A stretch of 64,000 bases of DNA, from contig CM114274.1 in NCBI GenBank assembly GCA_050084515.1, positions 29,140,001 through 29,204,000 of the forward strand, read 5' to 3'. A program made the position numbers and the translations under genes. This document shows, piece by piece, positions 1 through 12,700 of this stretch; within the stretch, counting starts at the first letter, position 1, and each line of letters starts with the position of its first letter. Under the pieces are notes generated by a model. The model had not been told where the DNA came from. It saw only the letters and a program-made list of their open reading frames with translations, and did not search any database. This DNA comes from Blasia pusilla. Lineage: Eukaryota > Marchantiophyta > Marchantiopsida > Blasiales.

Positions 1-2600
1 AATGAAAAGGAGATGAATTAAGACATGCGAGTACTTGGAATGATGAGAGATAGTAATAGATGGCCTTTCCTTCATGCATACCATGAATATTGTAATTAAT
101 CAAGAGCATTAGCTATGTTTAATTTAGATTAAGGAAAATGGGTTTCTGCTGTCTATTGCCATGCTCAATGTAACGAGGATCACCATGTCAAATTGGGGGA
201 TGCATTGATTGCCTTGTCTCCCCTTATGGGTACTTGAGGAATTCTCTAGGTACAATGTGGAGGGGTATAATGGGGAACCCCTTCTTCCCCATTATACCCC
301 TCAAACTCTTCATTTGGGTCTTCAATCTAAACATGATTCACGACCTGTGGACCGACGTTTGACTGGTTATTCATCAAGATGGCTTGGCGGAGGCTTCTTG
401 CAACGTATGCAACTCTCGAGTCCTCAAACATATCTTGGAGCTTGGACTTGCATATTTTGTGTCTCATGGCTAGCACCCATCTTGACTACGCGTGTGGCGT
501 CTCATGGTTGTATTTCCCCCTTTAACGTTTTGTAACTAGTCTCATGGCCTCTACTATCTTGACTAATCAGATGTTCCTTGCTTCTCGCCCTTCATTTGGT
601 GCTTGGCTCCAAGGTCTTAAACCTTTCTTGCCATGCCTTTTTCCCTACAAGTAATTATGCCCCTTTCTCACCTAAGGCAATCACTAGACATATACTTGTC
701 TCGCCAAGCGTTAGTCCCAAGGTTGGTTTTGCTGCCTTTCCTAGTCTTGCGACTAGCTAGTCTAGGTTTTGACTTTGGTGGGTTACACCAAGATCTTCCC
801 TCCTTAGACCTACGATCATGACTTGCTTCTTGAGTTCCCGCTAGTGTGGGCACCAAATACTTAGCTATTTGTGACGATATGCATGGGACTATGTTTGGTA
901 TTGGTCTTTGGTACTGGTCATCCAAAGAAAAAAGACCCAAGCCTATACCAAATGTAGAGGCTTGCCTAATCTAATGATATATAATCCCATTCTTGAAAAG
1001 GCACATGTAAAGCCATTTGGTATTCTAAATCAAATAGATGAGGATTAGAATCCTAGATGGTTTCTAATGCTAAACTCGACAATACATACTCCTAAGAAAG
1101 AATCAACGTGAATGCCTAGAACCAACGACCAACCTAAATGTCTCATCCTAGGTGCTCAAAGCCCCCTAAAAATCTGGATCATTTGCCTCTCATGTGTACA
1201 CTAACATGGAGGAATTGGAAGAATAATCCGTCCACCTGTTTAGAACACATTTGACTCCCTCCACATTCAATAGTACTACACAAGTCGTAGGAGCAACTAA
1301 AAGTACCGTCAACTCCTCAACCTCATCCAATGTGTTTACCTTTATGACAATTGGTAAAGTTGACCACCTCCCTCAATTTCCAACATGGGAATTGATGACA
1401 TGAGGGTGATAACACCTTGCTTCATCTTACAATGGTTGCAAGGTCAAGGCTCCTTGTAGTTGTATGGCTCCTGTCATGCGCATACACATTGCTACACAAT
1501 ATACATCGTTGTCACCGAACACACACACAGACACGCACGATCCCATGCTAACTCATGGCATCCAAACAACGAGATAAGAAGTACCAAAATATCTACAATA
1601 AAATAAGATTCAATCTCTCTCACAACACCATAGTTCTCACATGTGTGCACTCTCACATGTCTCTCTCAATGTAAAACCAAACCCACTCTCCTAATGAAAG
1701 GCTTGGGTTACACACACAAGGCAAGCAAGACCATAGCTCCGCCACCTCATGCCAAGAGGTTCAACAAAGAGAGAATGAGCTCTCAAGCTCTCTCTCCTTG
1801 AGGTATACCCCTCCCCTCTCCCAAGCTCTCTCCGTCGTAACTTATGCTCCCAAGTCACCTCCTTGGCTCTTGACCTGATGTAGGAGGTTAAAGGCCACTT
1901 ACCAAAACTAGAAAGTTGATCATATACTCAAAAGAATACTTGCCTAAAATAGTAAGTTCCTCAATATGGCTCCAAATGAGCCAAAACAAAGGGGAAACCT
2001 GCTCTCTCACGTTTCCTGGGGCCTCAACAAGTCATCCTCAACCTATTGAGTCTGTCCTCCACTACTCACGAAGGCGCTTTACTAGGTCTGACGGATCTAT
2101 CCATAAGACGTTACATTCCTCCTACGCCACATTTTCCGTTGATCTTTAGGCTATCAATCCTGTGTTGATGATCTCTGGAACCTTGTGAAAGAAGAAGTAC
2201 TATAACTTGAGCTTGAACTAGAGGGGGATCGACGATGTTGGCAATGTTGATGTCGATGTCTCTTCTCGCTCGATCCCTTAAACACCTCCAATCATGTCTC
2301 TTTTGCCATCACATGCGATTGTCTTTGTCTTTTGACAAGGAATTATGTCTTGCCATATACTAGCAAGCTCATTAACCCTACAAAATGTTGAAATTGTTTT
2401 TTTCTCTTAAACCCTTGACTTACCATCATAGTTTGAACTTTTTCACCCTTTTTCATCCCTTAAACATCATAAATTTGAATTTTACTGCCTTATAGGGGTG
2501 ATAAAAGGTTTTAAAGGAGTGTTAGTGAATGAAGTCGTAGATGTTGTAGACATTGATTGAAATGGTATTTGGGATATATGGATGAATCATACCATGTCCA
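1..2600. other. Intergenic repeat-derived DNA, no gene recognised
   Basis: I see no coding region that I can support. Short open frames occur on both strands but none has a recognisable motif. The stretch 1690-2050 shares interrupted similarity with 41640-42230 (for example 'agtaagttc' followed by 'caaaccaaggg'-type text, and 'accatagctcc'), so both probably derive from one repeat family. A perfect 18-bp hairpin lies at 260-302. Confidence 0.5.
260..302. repeat. Perfect inverted repeat (18-bp arms, 7-bp loop)
   Basis: The left arm 260-277 (gaggggtataatggggaa) is exactly reverse-complemented at 285-302. No flanking gene gives it an obvious terminator role. It is one of several perfect foldbacks in this window. 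Confidence 0.85.
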
Positions 2601-2607
2601 ACTCTTT

Positions 2608-3305
<698 letters not shown>

Positions 3306-3605
3306 GGAACCGTGGTCTCCTTTTATAGACCAATTTGAACTCTCTGCCCAAATCCGGACTGCGGGGAGCCTTTGATCATCTCACATAAATATGCCGGTAT
3401 TCCCCACCCTGCTTGGGAATGCTGAACTTCAACTTGTGGTAGTTGTGCTGTCCATTGGTCACCTATCAAAGGCGCATACTGAAGTTCAGCATTCCCAAGC
3501 AGGGTGGGGAATATCGGCATATTTATGTGAGATGATCAAAGGCTCCACACAGTCCGGATTTGGGCAGAGAGTTCAAATTGGTCTATAGGAGGAGACCACG
3601 GTTCC
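3306..3605. repeat. Large inverted repeat (about 126-bp arms, 48-bp loop)
   Basis: Left arm 3306-3431 is reverse-complemented at 3480-3605 with only a few mismatches, around 3370 and 3395 on the left arm. Because the arms are near-identical, both strands encode almost the same short peptide, so neither should be called a gene. The loop is 3432-3479. The structure lies just upstream of the LINE at 3.6 kb. It could be a fold-back element, the remains of two copies in inverted orientation, or an assembly artefact. Confidence 0.85.
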
Positions 3606-4000
3606 ACATGATCATTTTCGGTGTACATCCCATAGTAGACTTTGTCTCATTTAAGATAATGTGTGCAGCTTTGGGCTTTGAATTCCTGGCTACAGTTGGG
3701 ATTACTCAAATGATGAATGGCCGTCAATATATCTTCAAGGCATCTATCAAGGGCAGAGAAGGCCAATACTTGGCTTGTCACAAAAACCAGGTGTCTCAAG
3801 AACTGAGACGTGCCTAGAATTGGAGGGCTATGGAACTTGAGGGTGGTTCTAGCTTGAAGGAAAGGCCCATCTCCACAAAACCACTGGTGATCTACACACC
3901 TAATATCTCTAGTGCTCTCCAAGGAACCAACGATGAAGAGCCTGCACATGAAGAGGATCCGTGTTGCAAGCAGCCACACCTACGCCAAAAGCGTGCCCGC
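3590..4000 (+). pseudogene. Possible LINE ORF1 or 5' region remnant
   Basis: An open frame to 3817 begins inside the inverted repeat and reads through a plausible folded segment (MIIFGVHPIVDFVSFKIMC). This is followed directly by the LINE endonuclease at about 4020. Position upstream of an EN-RT ORF suggests an ORF1 remnant, but I see no zinc knuckle or clear RNA-binding motif, so the identity is inferred from position alone. Confidence 0.3.
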
Positions 4001-4019
4001 TGACCCCCAACCCACTTAG

Positions 4020-5091
4020 TGACAGGTCTCCCTTTGGGAACCTGGAACTTCTGTGGACTAACCCATGCAATGAAGCAGTTGGAGGTTGCTGAAGTTTTGC
4101 TGAAAAATTGAATACATATATGCAGTGGTCAGGAAACTTGGGAAACCAAGTTAATGGAGATACCTCATGTACCACACTATGCATGGTTTGGAAAGATGTG
4201 CAGAACCTAGGCGGACAACAACAGAGGTGTGAAGGGTTCTTCATCAGAGACTTCATGGTGGACATGTGTGAGATCATCAGCATATGGCTCAAGTATGAAC
4301 ACAACATATGGGTCAAAGTCTGAGCACAGTGCAACTCGCGGGATATGTATATTGGGTGCATTTACATGCCCACAAATAGTGAATCTGCTGTTGTAACAGA
4401 GGCAACATTTGACAGTGTGAAAACTGATTGCCTTGGGTTCCAGACAAAGGAGAACATAGTCTTGCTGGGAGACTTCAACAACTGGGTGGGGCAAGGCACT
4501 GATCCTCAAGCGGAGATCGAGGTGTTTGGAGATGTGAGAGTGAATGGAAATGGCACACGGCTGATCATGATGTTGAGGGAACTTCAACTAATGGCACTGA
4601 ATGATAGGCATAAGGTGGGTTCCCCGGCTTGGACTAGGGTCAACTTCAAGGAGAATGAAAGCTCCATTGTGGACTACATAGATGTGGATGAGGAACTCTA
4701 CACACGCAGTGGGAAGATCATAGTGGATGCGACAGACATTGGAAGATCAGATCACTCATTTTTTTGGACAGAGTTGCAGCAAAGGCTAAAATGCTTGACC
4801 AAACCAGTGAAGAGAGTGATCAAGAAATGGAGGATAGATGACTTCCAAAACGAGGGGAACAAGAAGGTGTACATTGGCAAGCTGGAAGAAAATCTCTTGG
4901 AATTTGACTTTGGGTTCACAAGAACAAGTGTGGACATGGTGCTGGCATGGAGTAACAGATGCAGCCGAGAATTCTGTCGCCAGGAGATTGATAATATGCA
5001 GCAGAGCTGTCAAATGGTGGTCCTTGGAATTCAACGCAGCCATTTCCAAACAAAGGGAAACATCTGTAACAAGTGCCAAAGCCAAGTATGA
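4020..5091 (+). pseudogene. LINE endonuclease domain (apurinic-type EEP nuclease), broken
   Basis: The endonuclease of a non-LTR retrotransposon, which nicks target DNA to prime reverse transcription. The N-terminal motif begins near 4030 (GTWNFCGLTHAMKQLEV) and ends the first helix in a stop codon. The open frame from 4345 carries YIGCIYMP, the catalytic LLGDFNNWVG at about 4462 and the C-terminal SDHSFFW near 4750, in the order expected for EEP nucleases. At least one frame change separates the N-terminal motif from the rest. The frame continues in another register into the linker before the reverse transcriptase. Same element as 5497-6480 and 8190-9081. Confidence 0.85.
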
Positions 5092-5496
5092 TGCATCCTT
5101 ATGGGCAGAATATGTGGTCCTACGTAAGGAAACTCGTCTTCTCGTGCACATGCACAAGAAGAAATTGAACCAAGCAACATACTCATCCATCAATGAGAAT
5201 TTCACCGAGAATCATAAAAACTTCTGGATGGAAGTGCATAAATTGAGCAAGGCCAAGGACAAAAATGACGTAAAGGACATGAAGAGAAAAGATGGTGGAG
5301 TGGTGACCACGGCTAAACAGATCCAACAAGTGTTGGAAGACCATCACAAGGAGTTAGGTAGGAAGCCCACTTGGACATCCCTTGAAGAGCATAACTTCTA
5401 GAGGGTGGTGGAGGATTTTGTTAAGATACAACGGAGAAGGAAGATGATAAGCTTAAGCTAGTCAACCCATATACCAATTGGTTCTCCCTGGCTGAG
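5092..5496 (+). pseudogene. LINE endonuclease-RT linker
   Basis: A lysine-rich open frame overlapping the endonuclease ends at 5401. It reads segments such as HKKKLNQATYSSINENFTEN and NFWMEVHKLSKAKDKND, typical of the linker between endonuclease and RT in plant LINEs. The frame then changes before the RT. Confidence 0.7.
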
Positions 5497-6480
5497 GTGG
5501 GAGCAGCAATCAAAGAACTTGTGAACCACAAATTAGACGGTGGTGATGAGGTTGTGGATGAGCTATTAAAGTATGGCGATGATGCTATGGCTCGTTCTCT
5601 AGTGAGTCTCTTCAAACTGGTCTGGCTGGCAGAAGTCATCCCACAAAGATGGCGGGTGGGAGTCATCGTGAACCTCTTCAAGAAAGGTGAGCGAGAAGAC
5701 CCTGGAAACTACAAGGGTATTACGTTATTGAGTGTAGTCGAGAAGCTCCTCTTTCGTATACTCAACAATAGGATCTCTATGTACCTGGAGGAGAACTCTA
5801 TCATCAAGGAAGGCCATGCTGGCTTCCTTCAAGCCCAAGGATGTGTGGATCACATCTTTACCTTCAGTCAAATGATCCAAGGTAGGAAAAAAGAGGGCAA
5901 ACCCACCTATTGCTTCTTCTTGGACCTCAAGAAGGCATACGACATTGTATGGCGTGACGGGATATCTTATAGCTTGTGGAAGGCGGGGCTGAGAGGGAAA
6001 ATGTGGAGGGTGGTGGAGAAGATGTACCAAAACACAATGAGTAGAGTCTGGTGAACGGCCAAAAGAGTGGGACATTCGACATCAAGCAAGGAGTGGCTCA
6101 AGGATGCCCGCTCTCCCCCACCCTCTTCAACATTTTGGTGAATTCCCTACTGGAAGAAATGGAGGATAGTGGACAAGGCATACGGGTGGGAAACAGCTTT
6201 GTTGTTGCCCTCATGTTTGTTGATGACTTTGGTGGCCTAGAGGAAACAGGGGAGAAACTCCAAGAGATGATCTCCATGTCCAAAATCTGGTGTGATATGT
6301 GGGGCATGGAGGCAAATGTGTTGAAGTGCGGTGTGATTTCAATGGCAAGGAGGAGGACCAAGACCAACAGTGGCACTAGGGCGAACAAGAGATCCCCCAT
6401 GTGGCCACATACACCTATCTGGGCATAGAATTATCGAAAGATTGCATGTGGGATGCACATATTAAGAAGACTACTGAGAT
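5497..6480 (+). pseudogene. LINE reverse transcriptase domain
   Basis: The polymerase of a non-LTR element. Seen in order: PQRWRVGVIVNLFKKGE, ITLLSVVEKLLFRILNNRI, the 'GF' segment AGFLQAQGCVDHIF, motif A CFFLDLKKAYDIVW near 5925, motif B GVAQGCPLSPTLFNIL near 6092, and motif C as FVDDF near 6209 in place of the usual FADD. A frame change or stop separates motif A (frame ending 6054) from motif B (frame from 6051). The frame ends near 6428, and the characteristic TYLGIELSKDCMWDAHIKK reads on to about 6470 in another register. Similarity then stops abruptly at an insert and resumes near 8190. Confidence 0.93.
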
Positions 6481-6594
6481 GCATTTTTGAATCGTATTGT
6501 GCTAGTTATATCGATATGACTAGTGGGAAAATAAATTTTGGATACTTTGGAATGTATATTATGCCTTTTGAATGGTGCAAGAATGAATGGATTT

Positions 6595-6722
6595 GAATTA
6601 TTGAAATCCTCTTTTCCATTTATATGGTGAATTATTGAAATCCTCTTTTCCATTTATATGGTGAATTATTGAAATCCTCTTTTCCATTTATATGGTGAAT
6701 TATTGAAATCCTCTTTTCCAAA
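6595..6722. repeat. 34-bp tandem repeat, 3.8 copies
   Basis: Three identical full units beginning gaattattgaaatcctctt start at 6595, 6629 and 6663, followed by a partial fourth at 6697 that diverges after about 26 bp into an AT-rich palindromic stretch (aactatttatatataatagt). Confidence 0.95.
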
Positions 6723-7039
6723 CTATTTATATATAATAGTTTGGAGGCAGAGGTTTGAGGACATGGATCACAGGGAAGTTTGAGCGGTCAGTTCTTTTGG
6801 TTTAGTCATGTGCGGAAGCATTTCTTCTAAGGAAGATCCCTTCATTCCAATTTTGTTCTGATAAAATAATCAAGGAGCTCCTTGATACCGATGCGATGTC
6901 AGCACAACTTCTTGGCTTAAAAGCCGAAAGATGCTCTCTTCACGTTAAGATTCAGCCAACCACTGCCACATGCAACATCTTTCTCTTGTATCTGGACAAT
7001 GGAGCTCATGTCCCTTGACACTACGAACAGAGGACTTAC

Positions 7040-7233
7040 GAGGTTGAAATAAGAAGCTCCTTGTCAAGAGCATCCTCACAGGCACCCAAAGAAGCAAGGG
7101 CAACTTCAGCATCCCGTATCACCTTTGTTTTCTTCTTACTTATCTCTCCTGGATTTCCAAGGGAACCAAGTCCAGCACTGCGCTTGTTACGATCTAATAA
7201 TATATCAAATGGCACAACTGCTTCAAGAAGATC
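7040..7233 (-). pseudogene. Captured exon-like fragment with splice signals
   Basis: On the minus strand an open segment of 194 nt is bounded by an acceptor (aataatgcag at 7234 upward) and a strong donor (GTAAGTCC at 7039 downward). It reads a plausible soluble, charged peptide with segments such as DLLEAVVPFDILLDRNKRS and KVIRDAEVALASLGACEDAL. I do not recognise the family. It lies inside the insert that breaks the LINE and opposite to the LINE orientation, and no clear partner exons are visible, so I read it as a captured or orphaned piece of a host gene. Confidence 0.45.
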
Positions 7234-8189
7234 CTGCATTATTGTTGATCAGCCAATCAACATGTAAGTACACCAACTTTCTCTGGTTCAGCACTCAAAG
7301 GTGGGCAATGAGAATAAGTAACATATGATCTGAAATGATCTGGATGCAATCCATAACAGACAGACACCATGAATATTGCACGACCCAAGTACCTTCAACC
7401 CGATGACAGAATGTAGTTAAAGGTGTTATGTTACAGAAAACACCTTCATCTTTTACTGCAAGTGGTTCGAAGTTCCCTCTTGATTTCAAACCAGCAAAAG
7501 CTCACTACTTTGGCAAACTTTTTACATGCTATGAAGTACATATCCAGGTCAAAGGACTTTCTCGGAGGATATTTTGATTGCATTATGTGTGTAGTTATGC
7601 TCTCCCACCATCGAAAGCACATGATGTAGCACAAGAAACTTTGGCAGTTTGGTGCTCATTGGCATCAAGGCTTGGTGTGTGGGCCGTGAAGGAGAGCTAG
7701 AAGATCTCTATTTTGCTGTCTTGCAATTATGTCCCAAATTCTATTTCAGGTGACTTTCCAAGTTCCCCTCAGATGTTTTACTGTCACTTTGATGCGTGGG
7801 GGTAGTCAATGGGTGGTAACTAATTCTAGTTATCGCTAGTTTATGAGTTATGACGTATTGTTCTTACTGAAGGCCCTCTCATAATGTGCCTCCAATTTGT
7901 CGGTGCTAGCCCAAAACCTTTCGGAGACTACGAGATGCACTAGCTGCCATATGGAGTCCACACAAAGACTGGAGGTATTTAAGGAGAATGACCAAAAGAG
8001 CTAAACGAAGAGCACTACTCTATGGTGCTCTAGTGCAAGAGGAATTGGAACCCAAACCGGATCCAGAAGATGAGGAAGAGTTGACAATGAAGGTGTGCAT
8101 ATCTCCCATAGCCCACAAGAAGGTGAACGGTCCGTCTAGATTCCTACATTGTCGGGATATCACAACAGAAGTAAAGCTCTCTGTCATTT

Positions 8190-9081
8190 TGCATACCTTC
8201 GCTTCTTGCTAGAATATGGGGCAGCAATGTGGGATGCCGACACCAAACAAAGGGACAGGCTTGAAGCTGTGCAGCTAAAGGCGTTTTGGGGTATGATGTC
8301 AACGTCCTCACAAACAACCCGAGTTGGTGTGAGATCAGAACTAGGTGTGGAACCCTTGGAGGATAGACGTGACATCGCCAAGTTGGAATGGCGGAGGAAG
8401 CTGGAGACAATAGACTCCCATCGCTATCCTAAATAGGTGATGGGGAAAACCTGGACCCAAAGAAGACGCGTAAAGCAAGCCAAATCTTGGACGAAAAAGG
8501 TTCAAGAGATTGTGCAAGCATCCAAGCTCCCAGCATGGCCTGAACTATGGGAGCAAGATGAGATAGAATTTTTGGAATACATAACCAAAGCAGTTGGCAA
8601 ACGCTCACAGCAGAACAACACGGAGGAAGCCATGAAAATGTCTGACCTCTCTCTTTTGACGGTATATCTTAAGAAGGCAGAATTGAATAACTATTTGTAG
8701 GGAACCCCTTGCTTGGAAACCCGACTCAAGTTCAAGTTCAGGATGGAGGAAATCCGCTTAAACCACTAGAAAAGCAAGATGGGAACACAACTAAACTCTT
8801 GTGCCTTGTGTGACGATGGGGATGAAACCTCTAGTCATTACTTGGTCTCCTACGCAAAATTCACAACACACAGAGCAAGAGCATATGGTGATATTGCTAA
8901 GTTGGTAACACCAGAATTGTACAACACATTGAGTAGCCTTGATTCATTGCCCAAAGTTGCTACACTGGTAAGTAATGTATATTGGGGATCCCAATCAGGT
9001 AAAGTAGATGGTGTGGTGAAGAGTTTCTTGGTTGACACTTGGAAGCTCCGCACAAACACGTTGTTTGGTCAACACTTGTGA
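8190..9081 (+). pseudogene. LINE C-terminal region (post-RT domain and zinc-binding tail)
   Basis: Resumed coding sequence of the LINE. The first block has LRFLLEYGAAMWDADTKQRD and RSELGVEPLEDRRDIAKLEW, the pattern that follows the RT thumb in plant LINEs. The next frame (8437-8700) reads WPELWEQDEIEFLEY. The last frame (8779-9081) begins with a CALCDDGDETSSHYL motif, a zf-RVT-like Cys-Cys-His tail. Several frame changes and stops separate the blocks, so the element is dead. Confidence 0.8.
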
Positions 9082-9307
9082 GAAAACAAAAAGTGATGAA
9101 ATCATTGAAATCTTTACAAAACTTACAGATACAAAGTGGCCTAGTCCGTCCCTACGCTCACAGAAGAGCATCGATGAAACCTGAACATGGAGATAACTCG
9201 ACATACAAGAATGCGCTACCACTACGGCCCCGACTATTTCACTACTCGAGAAACTAGGGTTTTTAACCTATTTTTCTTTGTTTCTATTAATAGAAATTGT
9301 TTCCTAA

Positions 9308-9372
9308 GATTATCTAACCCTATATTGCATCAGGGTACCCCGCACCCTAATGCAATATAGGGTTAGATAATC
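9308..9372. repeat. Perfect inverted repeat (22-bp arms)
   Basis: gattatctaaccctatattg at 9308 with two more bases pairs exactly with its reverse complement ending at 9372; the loop of about 21 bp contains a further short complementary pair (agggt/accct). It lies just beyond the 3' end of the LINE. Confidence 0.9.
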
Positions 9373-9674
9373 CTAGTAAGGCTACTCCTTAAACCACCTA
9401 CGTCATATTACTATGACTCCTTCGACGTCTAAGTCGGAACCATAAATGTAGGCTTCTCCTCATACAAGAGGGTCGATCAGATTAATAGTGCTAAGAGAAG
9501 TGGATGTTGAGAATCCAACAACACTCACACTATATGAGAGTGTCTCCCTCCTCTCATATGATACCTTCTTCATTTGCTTCTCTCTCTACACCCATCCCTA
9601 GTCTCAAGCACCGTCCAACCAGGGTGTGAGGTCTATGGTCGCAAGACTACGACAAGCACTACTTAATGAGCACA

Positions 9675-9742
<68 letters not shown>

Positions 9743-12700
9743 CATCCAAAGGAGATGTAGAAGGTAGAAGTGATGTTATCTCTCCAAGGAGTGGATTCCC
9801 ATTTGAACATGTTTAAATGTTTGAAGGACTATATCAAGGTAGATGGGTGGAATGGACACAAGGAGCCTTCATTGTACTTTAAGTTCTATCAATAATCAGA
9901 AGGGAATGCATGGAGGATTGCAACAAGTAAGGCCTAGACTAGACTTTCTAGATAGCCTAAAATGATGCTCTCTCATTTGGCGATTCCAACTCTATGATGA
10001 GTCTCCAATTGAGATCCAAGATATGAGTTATGGGTCAAGGTCTAAGGTCGACATCCATAATTCAGTCCCTTAGACTTGGCGTGGTGTCCACACCCCGAAA
10101 CCAACCACCCGATCCATTTCGTATCCCTAGTTCGCCCTGTGGCTCCCCAAAATAGAGTTAAGATTCCAAGAATCCCTTGGAGACCCTCCCCCTTATATAT
10201 AGTCACAGAGATCTCCACCACCTCCCCACATTTGGGAAAGTCCTCTTGGGCTACTCATTTTGGTCAACCTAACTACCAATCTAATAGTTGAGAGGAAATT
10301 TATCAATTGCTATTGATGCATTTTTTTGTATCTTTGGTGCATTGGAATTTTCTTGCATAAGATTTCCAACGCCACCTTATTTTTACCAAAAGCATAGTGG
10401 GTTTGGTTTTTATGACCTTAAATATCACAAAAGCCTCAAACGCTAGTCAAATTCCAAATCTATTTAGCGCCCAACTCTCATGAGATTTGAGCTCCTCTCA
10501 ATTCTTGCTTCATGTTTGGTTCTGGTTTACTGGTTCACAACCCTTATCACTTGAAATGCTTAACCTTGCCCATGTCTCACATCTCACATCTCGTGTCTCC
10601 TTCAAGAGACTTCTCCGGTGAGCATTCATCCTAGTGTGAGCCTACTAGAGTTCTGATGTTTCGCATTAGCCCAAGTTTGGATATGAGGGTCACAACAAAA
10701 CCAGATGCAAACCTTGTTTCCACAATTTATGACAATGATACATGAGTTCCAGAGAGGGAGAATGACAAGAAGGAATCACAAGAATGTCACATCTTAGTTT
10801 GCCGATACGTAGAGTTATACGCGTCAATGGCATAGGAAGTCAGCAAACTGTTGGATGTAGCTTCGTAGTGAGGTGTTAGATGAAGTTGATGTCAAGTAAA
10901 TTGTGTCGGAAACGTCATTTCTCATGAATTCCCTATTTTGGTCTTTTACAACCAGATGAGGTGTTGGGCAAGTCAATGGTTTCCTTGTAACCTATGCATG
11001 CATGCTACCAGGGGAATGGCTATTTTTAGGCTATATAAGGAATAAAGATGCCTTTCCCAAGCAAGCTTTCTCATGTTGGGCCATCAGAGCACCTCTTTTG
11101 CCTATGCGTGTAGGAACTATGGTGATAGGGTCCGCATTTCCTTATAGTAAAAGGTGGATGAGGCTCGATATGTCGATGTAGATTCACGAATGGAGTTTAA
11201 GGCCAAGTTAGCTATTTTTAATCTAATTTTTTTTCCATGATATGCAAGGGGGGAGGGAGAATTTGTTGTATGTAAGTAGGCAAGCAATTTGCCTTGGTGA
11301 GGATCTCTTGAAGACGTTGGTTGGAATATTTTTTGGTCATTTTTTTTCCAGAGACCAAGCGCGGAAATGTTTATTGTTTTTCTCAAATTTTGCTAGATGC
11401 AAGTTGATGAGGGAGAGAAACACAATGTAGTAGGGAGTGGGGCGTCAATGAGTGAACGAAAAGTGTCGAGAAAGACAAGAAATGATTTAGGTCACACAAC
11501 CATGATGATGGGGGCTCTTGAGTGAAGGTGGCTAGAGGCTAGGGTGTAGCCAAAAAATATAGGTTTGTCTGGGGACACGTACGTGACTCCACAAGGGTTG
11601 AGCAAAAGATACGTGCATGTAGAGTGGCATCCATAGGGACGCATGGACGAGTTGGAGCCAGGGTAGAAAGCATGCAAGAGATGTCAAAGGGTAGCAAGCA
11701 AGCCTATATGCACTCAATGTGAGTCAAGAGTTGGGGCCGCGTAGAGAACGGACGGGGAGCCTCCGCCAAAAAAGTTGGGAGCCGATCGAGTGTGAGCAGG
11801 AGTTGGGAAAGATTGTGGTGGCGAGTCAAAGGGCGCATGGATATGGGCTCGAGGAAGATGCATAGAGCACCACACATTATAAAGGGCCATAGGTATGGGG
11901 CGTGGAAAGGACGGAGTAGGCATAGGCACCCGAAGGGACGCGAGCTCATGGGGAGCCGTTCTTGCTCATTAATGGGAGGTCGAAGTATGTTTATAAGGAA
12001 GGAGTAGACAGAGTGGGACTCTCTCGCAACAAAGCAAGTTTGGGGCCATAGGGACGCGGGGCCATTATGGCTCAGCAAGACAAAACGTAGAGTGGCGAGC
12101 ATGCGTAGAGGAAGAAGTTGGGAGAAGGGAATAAGCCCGCATAGGGACGCATGCATGTGTGAGGGCACGCGTAAGGAGATATATCATTTGGAGAAGAAGT
12201 AGCGAGTAGGGAGTCATAACTCGTGAGCAGGGCTCAGATCTAGGAGTTGAGTTTGGAAGAGCCATGGAGGATGACGAGCTAGTATGGGTTGGGACTAGCG
12301 GCCATTTAGGTAGGGATAAGAAGGGAGCGGCCAAAGCTAGGATCGCGTTAGGAATATGAAGATATCTAGGTAGTTTTGCAATTAGAGAGGAGCCTGGAGG
12401 GAAGTTCCGGGTTGAATGGAGAAGAAGGCCATATAGGTTTGCGTGCCAATCGAGATAGAAGATTGGGTAGTGGCCACGTTGTCGTATACCAAAATCATCC
12501 ATTATATAAACTCCTCTCTGATTAAGTATTAGAGAGAGTTTTTTATAAGTGTTAAGTAAATTAGCTTATGAAAATAAAATTTTAATGTTTAAATCTCTTT
12601 ATGGTGCCTTATTCGTACGGGCCTAACTTTAAGAAAAGAGGTAATAAATAAGACATGGGTGTATATTAATGAGAGTAAAACAAAAATAGTCTTGATTGGT

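Larger units (their letters stand above)
6481..8185. mobile_element. Insert interrupting the LINE
   Basis: The LINE reading stops after the motif ending HIKKTTEMH at about 6480 and resumes with LRFLLEYGAAMW at about 8196. The intervening 1.7 kb holds a four-copy 34-bp tandem repeat (6595) and a minus-strand exon-like piece (7040-7233). I did not find terminal repeats or a target-site duplication, so the kind of insert is unknown; gene capture by a Helitron or MULE-type element is one possibility. Confidence 0.5.

Noticed and set aside
11704-12502. Minus-strand ORFs of 145-154 codons
   Set aside because: Purine-rich repeat DNA makes few stops on this strand; no motif, and short repeated units (agggacgc) suggest non-coding sequence.
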